Part shown: piece by piece, positions 32,698-40,353 of the stretch
How the letters are laid out: the number at the start of each line of letters is the position of its first letter
How positions within the stretch are numbered: the stretch's first letter is position 1
NCBI GenBank assembly: GCA_027449865.1
Contig: DAIDKV010000044.1
Span: 1-40,353, forward strand
DNA: 40,353 nucleotides
Source of the DNA: Planctomycetales bacterium
GTDB taxonomy: Bacteria > Planctomycetota > Planctomycetia > Isosphaerales > Isosphaeraceae
Direction: 5' to 3'
Position numbers and translations under genes: made by a program
Notes under the pieces: generated by a model
Database searches by the model: none
Told to the model about the DNA's origin: nothing
Seen by the model: the letters and a program-made list of their open reading frames with translations, nothing else

Positions 32698-33638
32698 GGC
32701 CGGGCCTCCCGCGGTTCCCGGCGTCCGGGCTCATCGCCGAAGAGGGTCAGGTCGACCGGCTCGCCGGGCTCGACGACGACCTTCCGGGCGAAGCGAGGCA
32801 TCAGCTCGGCGAGGGCTTCCAGGTAAAGCCGGCGACGGGTTGCGTCGGGGTCGCGAATGGCCTGGGCGAGGACCCGGGTGAAGCGGTCAGCCTCGCCGCG
32901 CGCCGACTGGACCAGGCGATCGCGATGGGCCTCGGCGCGATCGGCGACCTCGACCACGCGGCCCTCGGCGTCGGCCCGGGCTCGATCGCGATACTCCTCG
33001 GCGCCGACGACGGCGCGTCGGCGATCGCTCCGGGCGCGGTCGGCGTCGGCGAACGCGGGGGCGACGGCGTCCGGGGGCGCGACCCGTCCGAGCCGAACCG
33101 CCCGGATCGAGACACCGAGCCCCAGGTGATCGGCCGACTCCTGCAAGGCCCGGCCGACTCGATCGGCGACCTCGGCCCGGCCGGAGGTGAGTACGTTGTC
33201 GATCCCTCGCCCGGCGAGCTCACGCACCAGCGCCGATCCGGCCGCCGAGGAAAGGCTCTCCTCGACCGACCGCGAGCCGAAGAGGAATCGAACTGGGTCG
33301 GCCACGCGATACTGGACGATCGCCTCGACGGTCGCCAGGTTGAGGTCACCGGTCAGGAAGTCGTCGCCGGCCGGGTCGGGGCGGGTCGACATCGGCGCCG
33401 ATGTCTCGCCTCGGGCACCAACGGCGAGCGTCCGCGTCTGGCCTGTTTTCACTCGGTCGACCTGATCGATACCCCAGGGCATTCCCAGATGCAAACCCGG
33501 TCCCCAGGGCTCGGCCATCACGGCGCCAAATCGACGGACGACTCCTGCCTCGTCCTGCGAGACAGCGACCAGTCCCGTCGCCAGATAGCCGAGCAGGGCG
33601 ATCGCGCCCGCGGCCACCACCTTCGCGCGGCGGCTCAT
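32694..33638 (-). CDS. HflK-like SPFH/Band 7 membrane protein
   Basis: HflK and HflC form a large membrane complex that surrounds and controls the FtsH protease. The 314-residue product has an N-terminal anchor (VVAAGAIALLGYLATGLVAV, about 7-26) and then the SPFH domain: VSQDEAGVVRRFGAVMAEPW, GPGLHLGMPWGIDQV, LTGDLNLATVEAIVQYRVAD and PVRFLFG, the last of which is characteristic of HflK. A long Ala/Arg/Glu-rich coiled coil (about 205-265) follows. Conserved NxxLTSGRAEV-type elements precede it. The ATG lies in an ATGA overlap with the HflC-like gene stop. The order is HflC-like then HflK-like, opposite to the Escherichia coli order. Confidence 0.9.
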   Translation of the reverse strand: MSRRAKVVAAGAIALLGYLATGLVAVSQDEAGVVRRFGAVMAEPWGPGLHLGMPWGIDQVDRVKTGQTRTLAVGARGETSAPMSTRPDPAGDDFLTGDLNLATVEAIVQYRVADPVRFLFGSRSVEESLSSAAGSALVRELAGRGIDNVLTSGRAEVADRVGRALQESADHLGLGVSIRAVRLGRVAPPDAVAPAFADADRARSDRRRAVVGAEEYRDRARADAEGRVVEVADRAEAHRDRLVQSARGEADRFTRVLAQAIRDPDATRRRLYLEALAELMPRFARKVVVEPGEPVDLTLFGDEPGRREPREARP

Positions 33639-34609
33639 GGCGACCCTCCCCCAGCCGGAGAGGCCGGGCGGGAACCTGTCTTTTCGAGGCTACGAACGAC
33701 GGCCGGCGACTTTGGCGACGAGGTCGGCGATTCAGGGACACCGCGGGTCAGGAGCTTCAAGAACGGGCTCTCGGAGGAGAGGACGAGCATCGTCTTGGCG
33801 TCGAGGGCCGTGCGATAGGTCTCGATCGTCTTGAGGAACCGGTAGAAGGCCGGATCGACGGCGTGGGCCTCGTTGGCGATCCGGGTGGCCTCGGCCTCGC
33901 CCTCGCCGACGATTCGGGCGGCCTCGGCCTCGGCCTCGGCGATCGCGCGGGAGCGATCGCGATCGGCGGCGCTTCGTATCCTGCGGGCCTGGCTCTCGCC
34001 CTCGGCACGCGTCGCCGCGGCGACTCGACGACGCTCGCTCCGGATCTGCTCAAAGACGGCCGAGCGCACCTCCTCGGGATAGTTGAGCCGGCGGAGTCGG
34101 ACATCGACCACTTCAATCCCGTACTCGCGACGGGCCTGCTCGCCGATCCGCTGGGCGGCTCGGTCGAGCATCGCGCCGATCTCCGTCCCCTTGTCGACCC
34201 GGACCAGATCGCCGAGGTCGCGCCCGCCCAGCTCCGCGGCCAGAACCGACGCCGCCATGTCCTCCAGTCGAGCCGAGGCGTCGGCAATCGTTCGGACCGA
34301 GCGGAGGAAGCGGTCGACGTCGTCGAGCTTCCAGGCGACGTACCACGCGACCTCAAGGTTCTTCTTGTCGCGGGTGAGCATCTCGCGAGGCGGAGGGGCG
34401 TCGAGCTGCAGTCGTCGGTCGAACCCCCGACGGCTCTGATGCGGCCACTTCCAGTGGAGCCCGGGCGCCTCGATCAATCGGACCGGTCGGCCGAACTCGG
34501 TGATGTAGACGACCTCGGCCTGGTCGACGATCACCACCGATCGCACCAGCGCGACAAGGGCCACGATCCCGACGGCCATCACCAAAATCAAGAGCCGCCG
34601 GCCCTTCAT
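33635..34609 (-). CDS. HflC-like SPFH/Band 7 membrane protein
   Basis: The 324-residue product has an N-terminal anchor (LLILVMAVGIVALVALVRSV, about 5-24) and the SPFH pattern of HflC: VVIVDQAEVVYITEFGRPVR, then LIEAPGLHWKWPHQSRRGFD, MLTRDKKNLEVAWYVAWKLD, LRRLNYPEEVRSAVFEQIRS and the arginine/alanine coiled coil AEGESQARRIRSAADRDRSR. The last part has FYRFLKTIETYRTALDAKTM, VLSSESPFLKLL, as in HflC. The ATG at 34609 is chosen because the hydrophobic anchor begins right after it; an upstream in-frame start at 34657 would add 16 charged residues. The ribosome site is modest (AAGGGA, eight bases upstream). It follows the ATPase-SPFH gene after a 221-base gap. Confidence 0.92.
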   Translation of the reverse strand: MKGRRLLILVMAVGIVALVALVRSVVIVDQAEVVYITEFGRPVRLIEAPGLHWKWPHQSRRGFDRRLQLDAPPPREMLTRDKKNLEVAWYVAWKLDDVDRFLRSVRTIADASARLEDMAASVLAAELGGRDLGDLVRVDKGTEIGAMLDRAAQRIGEQARREYGIEVVDVRLRRLNYPEEVRSAVFEQIRSERRRVAAATRAEGESQARRIRSAADRDRSRAIAEAEAEAARIVGEGEAEATRIANEAHAVDPAFYRFLKTIETYRTALDAKTMLVLSSESPFLKLLTRGVPESPTSSPKSPAVVRSLEKTGSRPASPAGGGSP

Positions 34610-34830
34610 GACATCGTCCCTTCGTCTGTGGTCCGAATCATTCTCACGGCGATCCAACGGCGTCGATCCGGGAGGGACCGCGGGCCCTGGACCCGTCTCG
34701 AATCATCTGAATCTGTATCCGAGAAGCCGACCTGGTGCCAGTCCCTATCGACCCACGCCCGCCTCGTCCAGGCTCCTCTCGCACCAGCCCGCGCGGGTAA
34801 CCGGGACGGAACGCTGATACTCTTGATCGC

Positions 34831-37800
34831 TCAATCGTCCGGCTCTCCTTCACGCTCTGGTGGGGCGATTGCTGGGGCGGCGAACTGCCCGGGATCGGCC
34901 ATCCAGAGGTGCCGACGTCCCCCAGCGCGGGGATCGAGGATCAGCTTCGGCCGGCCCGCGAAGGCCGACGCGAACGACTCCCAGAGCAGGCGAAACTCGG
35001 TCAATTCGGGTGCTCCAGCGTGCGCGGCTGACCGTGCCCGGAAGGCCAGGCTCGCCCCGTTCGCCCGGCTCGCGACCTCGTGCGATCGCGTGCGTGCCGA
35101 CTGCCGGATCGCGTCGGCCTCGGCCTGAGAAGCCCATCGCCGGTCATCGGCGTACGCCTCGGCGTCGTTCCGATAGCGCTCGACGTCGGAGACGGCTGCC
35201 GAGGTGTCGCGATAGGCCGGGACCACCTCGCGCGGCGGATGGGCATCGACGACCCGCGCCCGGTCCACTTCCACCGGCAACCCGATCGAGGCGAGTCGCG
35301 ACCGGAGCGACGTTTCGATCTGTTCCTCGAACCCCCGACGGTCCGCGACCAGGATCGATTCGAGCGGTGTCCGTCCGACTGCCTCGCGGAAGACCCCCTC
35401 GGCCGCCGACTGGACCATGGGCTCGACCGCCGAAGCCCCGAACAGCAGCGTCGGCGCACCCGCTTCGGTCAGGCGATACTCGACCACCGCCGCCAGCTCC
35501 ACCAGCCCCTCATCGCCAGTGAGAAACAGTGCGTCGTCGGCACGTCGGGCGCCGTGGGTCGCGTTCCAGGCGATCGGACGCGTGGCCTCGGTGCCTGATG
35601 CGGGCGCCGACAAACCGACCCTCGCCACGCGGACCACGTCCGGCTCCACGAGCGTCACGGTCTCGCACGGCCAGGGCCATCGGACGTGCAGGCCCGGGTG
35701 GAGCAGGGGGGGCGTGTGGCGTCCCCATCGCTGCAAAATGCCGACCTCGCCAGGCTGGATCACCACGACGCCGGAGGTCAGGTAAGACACAAGAAGGATC
35801 GCCGCTGAGCCGGCTGCGATGGTTCGCGGATGCCGCGACGCCCAGCCAACGGCCGCCGAGGGCCGGCATCGTCGGCAGGCCGCCAGGGCTGACCCCGCCA
35901 CCCGAGCGCCCGGCAGCTCGCCCCACCGCTCGAAGCCGAGCAGTCGCATCGCGTTGAGCAGGACCAGAAGCGAGCCGATCTGATGAAAGATCGCCGCGGC
36001 GACCGGTCCCAGGATTCGGAGTCCCGCCAGCAGCACCGCCAGGCCGTTCAACCCAAACGCGAAGATCAGGATGTTCTGGCGGATGATCGTTACCGTCTGA
36101 CGGGCCAGTCGGATCGCGCCGGGCAACGGTTCGAGCGGATCGCCCATCAGGACGATTGAGCCGGCCTCCGCCGCGATGTCCGACCCGACTCCACCGAGCG
36201 CCAGGCCGACGTCCGCGCCGGCGAGCGCCGGCGCGTCGTTGATCCCGTCGCCGATCATCGCGACGACCTTCCCCTCGTCGCGCCGACGACGAACCCACTC
36301 GGCCTTGTCGGCGGGCGTGAGTTCGGCCTCGACCGCCTTGATGTGGACCTTCTTCGCCACTCGCCGCGCCGCCGCGGGACGGTCGCCGGTGAGGATCGTC
36401 AGGTCCTTGAGGCCGAGGTGTTTCAGGTCGTGGACCACATCGTGCGCCTCGGGACGAACCCTGTCCCTCGCGCCGATGGCGCCGATGATCCGCCCGTCGA
36501 CCGCGACGAGAAGGACGGTCTGGCCGTCGTCGTCGAGCGAGGTGAGCGCTGAATCGACTGCGCCGGCCACCTCGATCCCGCGTTCCCGGATCAGCCGAAG
36601 GTTGCCGACGAGCAGGGTCCGCCCGTCGTCGCGGAGCGTCGCCGAGACCCCGACGCCCGGATGGGCGCGGAAGTCAACTACCTCGGGCAACCCGATCCCG
36701 CGCCGATTGGCCTCGGCGACGACGAGCCGGGCGAGCGGATGCTCGCTCCCTCGCTCGGCGGCGGCGGCCAGGCGGAGGACCTCCGACTGATCGCCCTCAA
36801 AGGCGACGATCTCGCCCGGCTCGGGGCAGCCCTCGGTGAGGGTGCCGGTCTTGTCGAACGCGAAGGCATCGGCGCGGGCCAGTCGCTCGATCGCGGCACC
36901 TCCCTTTACCAGCACACCTCGACGCGCCAGGCGGGCGGTCGCGGCGAGGACCGCGGCCGGTGTCGCCAGGACCAGCGCGCACGGGCAGGCGACCACCAGC
37001 ACCGCCAGCGCCGGCATCACATCGATCGAAGGAGCCGGTTCGCCCCGCATCCGCTGCCAGAGGCCCGACGCGTTCGTCAGCACGAAGACAATCGTCGTCG
37101 CGGTGAGGACAGCCGGGAGGAAGAGCCGGGCGTATCGGTCGGCCGCCCGCTCCAGCGGCGACCGCTTTGATTGAGCCTCGGCCAGTAGCTTGATCACGCG
37201 GCCGAGGGTCGTCTCCATCCCGATTCGATCGGCCCGGACCGTCAGCCGGCCGAACTGGTTGAACGTCCCGGTATAAACCGGGTCGCCCGGTCCCTTATCG
37301 ATCGGCATGCTCTCGCCGGTCAGGATGGACTGGTCGACGGCCGACCGTCCCTCGATCACTGGGCCATCGGCCGCGATCCGGTCGCCGGGGCGGACGACCA
37401 GCACATCGCCGACCACGACCGACGCTGCGTCAACCTCGACCTCCTGCCCGTCGCGGAGGAGACGCGCAGTTCTCGGGCGGAGGTCCAGCAGCTTTTGAAT
37501 GGCTCGCTGGGCGCGATCGAAGGTGAGAGCTTCGAGGCACTCGCCGACCATCGCGATGAAGACGACCTCGGCGGCGACGAACCATTCCCCCAGGATCGCG
37601 GCGGCAACGCAGGCGATCGCCAGCGCGATATCGGCGCCGATCCGCCCTTCGAGGATCGCGGCGATCGCCAGGTAAACGACCCGACCGCCGCCGATCAGCG
37701 CGGCCACCTTCGCCGGCGCAATGCCGAACGGCAGTCCGATCGTCGTCCCCGTGGCTGACTGGAAGAGATCCAGGCCGAGGAAGAAGCCGACCACAGCCGT

Positions 37801-37914
37801 CGTCGCGACCAGGACCCTGCGCTCGGCTTCGGGGTCATGATCGTGATGGTGGTGGTCGTGATGGTCGTGATGATGGCCGATCGCCATCTGCGTCGGGTCG
37901 TACTCGCGATGCAA
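34831..37914 (-). CDS. P1B-type metal ATPase fused to an HflK-like SPFH domain
   Basis: This 1027-residue protein is a fusion. Residues 13-27 are His/Asp-rich, a likely metal-binding tail. Residues about 32-665 form a heavy-metal P-type ATPase: TGES (199-202), CPC (310-312) in a membrane helix, phosphorylation motif DKTGT (354-358), HP locus (392-393), GDGIND (555-560) and last membrane helices ending LLNAMRLLGFERW. After a 30-residue linker, a further membrane segment (about 698-712) leads into an SPFH domain (about 713-900, SGVVVIQPGEVGILQRWGRH, LTGDEGLVELAAVVEYRLTE, LLFG) and coiled coil, as in HflK. The start is a TTG (37914) with GAGGAGG nine bases upstream. CPC motifs occur in Cu, Zn, Cd and Co pumps; the metal is not decided. 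It heads a five-gene run with further SPFH genes. Confidence 0.9.
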   Translation of the reverse strand: MHREYDPTQMAIGHHHDHHDHHHHDHDPEAERRVLVATTAVVGFFLGLDLFQSATGTTIGLPFGIAPAKVAALIGGGRVVYLAIAAILEGRIGADIALAIACVAAAILGEWFVAAEVVFIAMVGECLEALTFDRAQRAIQKLLDLRPRTARLLRDGQEVEVDAASVVVGDVLVVRPGDRIAADGPVIEGRSAVDQSILTGESMPIDKGPGDPVYTGTFNQFGRLTVRADRIGMETTLGRVIKLLAEAQSKRSPLERAADRYARLFLPAVLTATTIVFVLTNASGLWQRMRGEPAPSIDVMPALAVLVVACPCALVLATPAAVLAATARLARRGVLVKGGAAIERLARADAFAFDKTGTLTEGCPEPGEIVAFEGDQSEVLRLAAAAERGSEHPLARLVVAEANRRGIGLPEVVDFRAHPGVGVSATLRDDGRTLLVGNLRLIRERGIEVAGAVDSALTSLDDDGQTVLLVAVDGRIIGAIGARDRVRPEAHDVVHDLKHLGLKDLTILTGDRPAAARRVAKKVHIKAVEAELTPADKAEWVRRRRDEGKVVAMIGDGINDAPALAGADVGLALGGVGSDIAAEAGSIVLMGDPLEPLPGAIRLARQTVTIIRQNILIFAFGLNGLAVLLAGLRILGPVAAAIFHQIGSLLVLLNAMRLLGFERWGELPGARVAGSALAACRRCRPSAAVGWASRHPRTIAAGSAAILLVSYLTSGVVVIQPGEVGILQRWGRHTPPLLHPGLHVRWPWPCETVTLVEPDVVRVARVGLSAPASGTEATRPIAWNATHGARRADDALFLTGDEGLVELAAVVEYRLTEAGAPTLLFGASAVEPMVQSAAEGVFREAVGRTPLESILVADRRGFEEQIETSLRSRLASIGLPVEVDRARVVDAHPPREVVPAYRDTSAAVSDVERYRNDAEAYADDRRWASQAEADAIRQSARTRSHEVASRANGASLAFRARSAAHAGAPELTEFRLLWESFASAFAGRPKLILDPRAGGRRHLWMADPGQFAAPAIAPPEREGEPDD

Positions 37915-38084
37915 CGCCGGGTGCCTCCTCGAAAGTTCCGAGGTCGTGCCTGGTTGCCTCGAACATGAACGAGCCGGCAGTCGACGTCAAGGGTCTGGGA
38001 CGGCTGGGCTTGTCGATCCGGGGCGAATCGAGTATTCCTTCCGGCCGGAGTTCGGGGAAGGGATTGCGCTCGGGGAGGAGCCGC

Positions 38085-39860
38085 ATGCGACGGCCGGTGC
38101 CGGCGGTGGGGCTGGCCCTCATCGCCCTGATCTTATCCGGCTGGTTCGTCGGCTGCGCCCGGGTAAAGGTGGTGGAGATCCGCCCCGAGACGGCGGCGCG
38201 GGCCGTCCGCCACGTTCTGGGCGAGCACCCACTGGGCCATCCCCGCGACCTCGGCCCGACCTGGATCTCGGGCGACGATCCACATACCCTCCGCGCGGGA
38301 ATCGATCTGGAAGAGGCACGTCATCGCGAGGTCTTCTCTCGCGACGAGGCGATCCGGCTCTACGCCCAGTCGATGGCGATGGCCTGGCGGTCGATCGAAG
38401 ATCCAGTCTCGTCCGATCGAGGCCGGGCGGTCGCCATTTACAACCGCGCCCTCGACCGATTCCTCCGGCTCGCTGGGGGCCATCGCTTTGGCTTTGGACC
38501 GGCCTGGTTCCACTGGCTGGAAGAGCGGGGTGTCCGCGTCGCGATCCGCCGCGACGCCTCGGTCTGGGACCCGGCCCGGTTCGACGAGCTCCGTTTCCCT
38601 GGCGACTTTGTGTCGTGCGGGATGGGGGATTTCTACGGTGCCAACGGGCTCGGCGTTCCGCTGATCGCCGTCCGGAACACGCCCGAGGACCAGCTCCCGC
38701 GCCGACGTGGCCCCGATCGCTTCGCGCCGTATTTCGAGGTCTACCCGGTCACCGCGATCCTTCGGTTCAGCGGCCCCGGGGCCTCGCCGACAGTTCCCCT
38801 GCTCGAACTGCACGATCCGCTTCGATTCAGCCAGGTCGAGACCGCCGGCGGCCCCTTGACGATGGCGGCCGACCTCACCACGCCGACGGCCTATCACTTC
38901 GCCCGAGGCCGGCTCACGCTCTACGAGCGTCTCTCGCTCTTCACCCCGCAGCGGGTGGGCCGCGAGACGGGCCTGCACATGCTCCACCCCTACGAGCCGG
39001 GGAAGATCCCCGTCGTCCTGATCCACGGCCTGGGATCCAGCCCGCTTGCCTGGGGGCGGGTGGTCAACCAGCTTCGGGGCGATCCCGAGCTGAGGGCGCG
39101 CTATCAGTTCTGGATCTACATGTACCCGACGGGTATCCCGTTCCTCCTCTCGGCGGCCGACCTCCGGCGCGATCTGGTCGAGGCTCGCGCCACGGTCGAC
39201 CCCTCGGGCGCGGATCCGGCCTTCGATCGAATGGTGCTGGTCGGCCACAGTATGGGGGGCCTGCTCTCGAAGCTCCTGATCACCGAGAGTGGCCAGGATC
39301 TCTGGTCGCTCAACAGCCGAGAGCCTTTCGAGCGGATGTCGGCCAGCCCCGAACACCGCGACCTGCTCGCCCGCGTCTTCTTCTTCCAGCCATTGGGATT
39401 TGTCCGCAGGGTGGTCTTCATCGCCACGCCGCATCGAGGGAGCCGGCTGGGGAGCGAGCTGATCGGCCGACTCGGCGACCGCCTGATCCGCATCCCTGGC
39501 CCGCTCGCCGAGGCTCATGCCGCGCTGATCGCCAGCAATCCGCCCGCGTTCTTTACCAGGGAGTTCCTCCAGGGTGTTCCGTCCAGCATCGACGAACTGA
39601 CGTTCGAAAATCCATATCTACTGGCGATTGATCGACTGTCAAGGGCGCCCTGGGTGGTGGCGCACTCGATCATCGGCCGGGTTGGCCGCCGTCCGCTGGA
39701 AGAAAGCTCCGACGGCGTCGTCCCGTACAACAGCTCGCACGTCGACTGGGCCGCCTCCGAAACGATCATCGACCGGATGCACTTCCTTCAGGACGATCCT
39801 CTGACGATCGAGGAGTTGCGGCGAATCCTCCGGCTGCATTTGTTGGAGGCTGGCGGATAA
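38085..39860 (+). CDS. Exported alpha/beta hydrolase (lipase/esterase-like), possible lipoprotein
   Basis: The 591-residue product starts with a signal sequence (MRRPVPAVGLALIALILSGW, then FVGC at 21-24, lipobox-like with C24 as the lipidation site). Residues 30-295 are family-specific and unassigned. The hydrolase core then has VVLIHGLGSSP (310-320, oxyanion segment), nucleophile elbow LVGHSMGG (S389) and late SDGVVP (D543) and H566, a complete Ser-Asp-His set by position. ATP-independent ester or lipid hydrolysis outside the cytoplasm is likely; substrate unknown. The ATG at 38085 is chosen because GGGGAGGAG lies four to five bases upstream and the signal begins there; the frame upstream is proline/arginine-rich. 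It is divergent from the ATPase-SPFH gene across 170 bases. Confidence 0.85.
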   Translation: MRRPVPAVGLALIALILSGWFVGCARVKVVEIRPETAARAVRHVLGEHPLGHPRDLGPTWISGDDPHTLRAGIDLEEARHREVFSRDEAIRLYAQSMAMAWRSIEDPVSSDRGRAVAIYNRALDRFLRLAGGHRFGFGPAWFHWLEERGVRVAIRRDASVWDPARFDELRFPGDFVSCGMGDFYGANGLGVPLIAVRNTPEDQLPRRRGPDRFAPYFEVYPVTAILRFSGPGASPTVPLLELHDPLRFSQVETAGGPLTMAADLTTPTAYHFARGRLTLYERLSLFTPQRVGRETGLHMLHPYEPGKIPVVLIHGLGSSPLAWGRVVNQLRGDPELRARYQFWIYMYPTGIPFLLSAADLRRDLVEARATVDPSGADPAFDRMVLVGHSMGGLLSKLLITESGQDLWSLNSREPFERMSASPEHRDLLARVFFFQPLGFVRRVVFIATPHRGSRLGSELIGRLGDRLIRIPGPLAEAHAALIASNPPAFFTREFLQGVPSSIDELTFENPYLLAIDRLSRAPWVVAHSIIGRVGRRPLEESSDGVVPYNSSHVDWAASETIIDRMHFLQDDPLTIEELRRILRLHLLEAGG

Positions 39861-39932
39861 TCGCGGCCGGGCCGACTCGCTGTTCCGATAAAATCGGGAT
39901 CAGACGGTCGAGCAGGGGTTAGCGCCTGGTGA

Positions 39933-40353
39933 GTCAACTCCAACGACCTCCTCGCCACCGTCCAGCAGCCCGACCCCACCACCGGCGCACCAAGCTCCTC
40001 GCCCACCAACCAGCAGTCCTACACCTACAACCAGCTCGGCGACGTCCTCACCGCCACCGACCCCAACGGCACCACCCATACCTACGCCTACGACGTCCTC
40101 GGCCGCCAGGTCAGCGACGCCATCACCACCCTCGGCGCCGGCGTCGACGGCTCCGTCCTCCGCCACACCACCGCCTACAACGCCCTCGGACTCCCCTATC
40201 TCTTCACCAGCGACAACGCCGCATCCGGCGGCTCGATCGTCAACCAGGTCGAGGACCTCTACAACGGACTCGGCCAGCTCACCGGCGAGTACCAGGAGCA
40301 GAACGGAGCCGTCAACACCTCCACCTCGCCCGAGGTCCGCTACGTCTACACCG
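39933..40353 (+). pseudogene. 5'-truncated RHS/YD-repeat protein fragment
   Basis: The plus-strand frame from 39933 translates as RHS repeats: VNSNDLLATVQQPDPTTG, QQSYTYNQLGDVLTATDPNG, TTHTYAYDVLGRQVSDA, HTTAYNALGLPYLFTS and VEDLYNGLGQLTGEYQEQNG. Repeating YxxNxLGxxxxxxDPNG-type units are the hallmark of RHS/YD-repeat secreted or toxin-delivery proteins. A TGA (39930-39932) stands directly before the frame, and no ATG or GTG start is seen, so the 5' part of the gene is missing. The frame is still open at the window's end. Codons end in C almost without exception, unlike neighbouring genes. A short stretch of unrelated DNA links it to the hydrolase gene. It could be a remnant or a silent cassette. 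Confidence 0.8.

Noticed and set aside
33401-35128. 575-codon plus-strand open frame
   Set aside because: Antisense to the HflC-like gene and parts of its two neighbours; no motif, membrane segment or ribosome site.
37946-39631. 561-codon plus-strand frame and a 461-codon minus-strand frame over the hydrolase gene
   Set aside because: The hydrolase frame has a lipobox-like signal, GHSMGG and a complete catalytic set; the alternative frames have arginine/proline-rich composition and no motif.
39880-39900. Short hairpin CCGAT-AAA-ATCGG after the hydrolase gene as a terminator
   Set aside because: A five-base stem without a following T run is too weak to call.

Overview
The window is GC-rich (roughly two-thirds G+C) chromosomal DNA, most likely from a planctomycete of the Isosphaera/Gemmata type. 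The signs are a DUF1559 pseudopilin-like protein with an N-terminal prepilin motif and a C-terminal H-X9-DG motif, a PadR regulator coupled to a permease-prefix-type membrane protein, a secreted PHP/DUF3604-like protein, many solitary housekeeping genes and abundant GTAG-type palindromic repeats. No phylogenetic marker (rRNA) is present, so this assignment is an inference from gene content.

Layout. 1-776 has no supported gene. 777-2583 (+) is ruvA-ruvB (Holliday junction branch migration). A REP/BIME repeat cluster fills the convergent gap to a minus-strand run (6957 to 2865): a molybdopterin oxidoreductase, pyruvoyl-dependent arginine decarboxylase, a deoxyhypusine-synthase-family enzyme and a Sua5/TsaC tRNA t6A enzyme. 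The middle two suggest a polyamine branch. 7287-11474 (+) holds a secreted unknown, asparagine synthase B and an AurF-like diiron oxygenase. They face a convergent YbdK-type carboxylate-amine ligase and a decayed PemK/MazF toxin with its upstream antitoxin. A tRNA-Asp(GTC) gene follows on the minus strand. 13713-18112 (+) is a sugar nucleotide block: a GalU-like nucleotidyltransferase and a 1121-residue protein joining a GHMP-kinase-like half to a UDPGP-type pyrophosphorylase half. 18503-22960 (-) holds an acyl-CoA-dehydrogenase-like protein, a two-ACT-domain protein, an SDR without the usual catalytic lysine and the DUF1559 protein, interspersed with more REP elements.

23740-26215 is accessory. 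It has a low-GC pair of overlapping membrane-protein genes, a small DUF5678-like protein and a complete DinJ/RelB-YafQ toxin-antitoxin pair. 26714-28580 is a PadR regulator with a 53-bp symmetrical dyad lying over its start codon, followed by its membrane partner. 37914-29112 (-) is the most interesting unit. A metal P1B-type ATPase with a His-rich N-terminus is fused to an HflK-like SPFH domain. It is followed by HflC-like and HflK-like SPFH genes, a small exported protein and a large exported beta-propeller/PHP protein, with four-base start/stop overlaps between successive genes. 38085-39860 (+) is an exported alpha/beta hydrolase. The window ends in a 5'-truncated RHS/YD-repeat fragment.

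The main candidates for an undescribed system are the P-type ATPase-SPFH operon, the kinase-pyrophosphorylase fusion, and the two families of palindromic repeats, including a conserved composite element of about 150 bp. All functions are read from sequence motifs only; no database search was possible.
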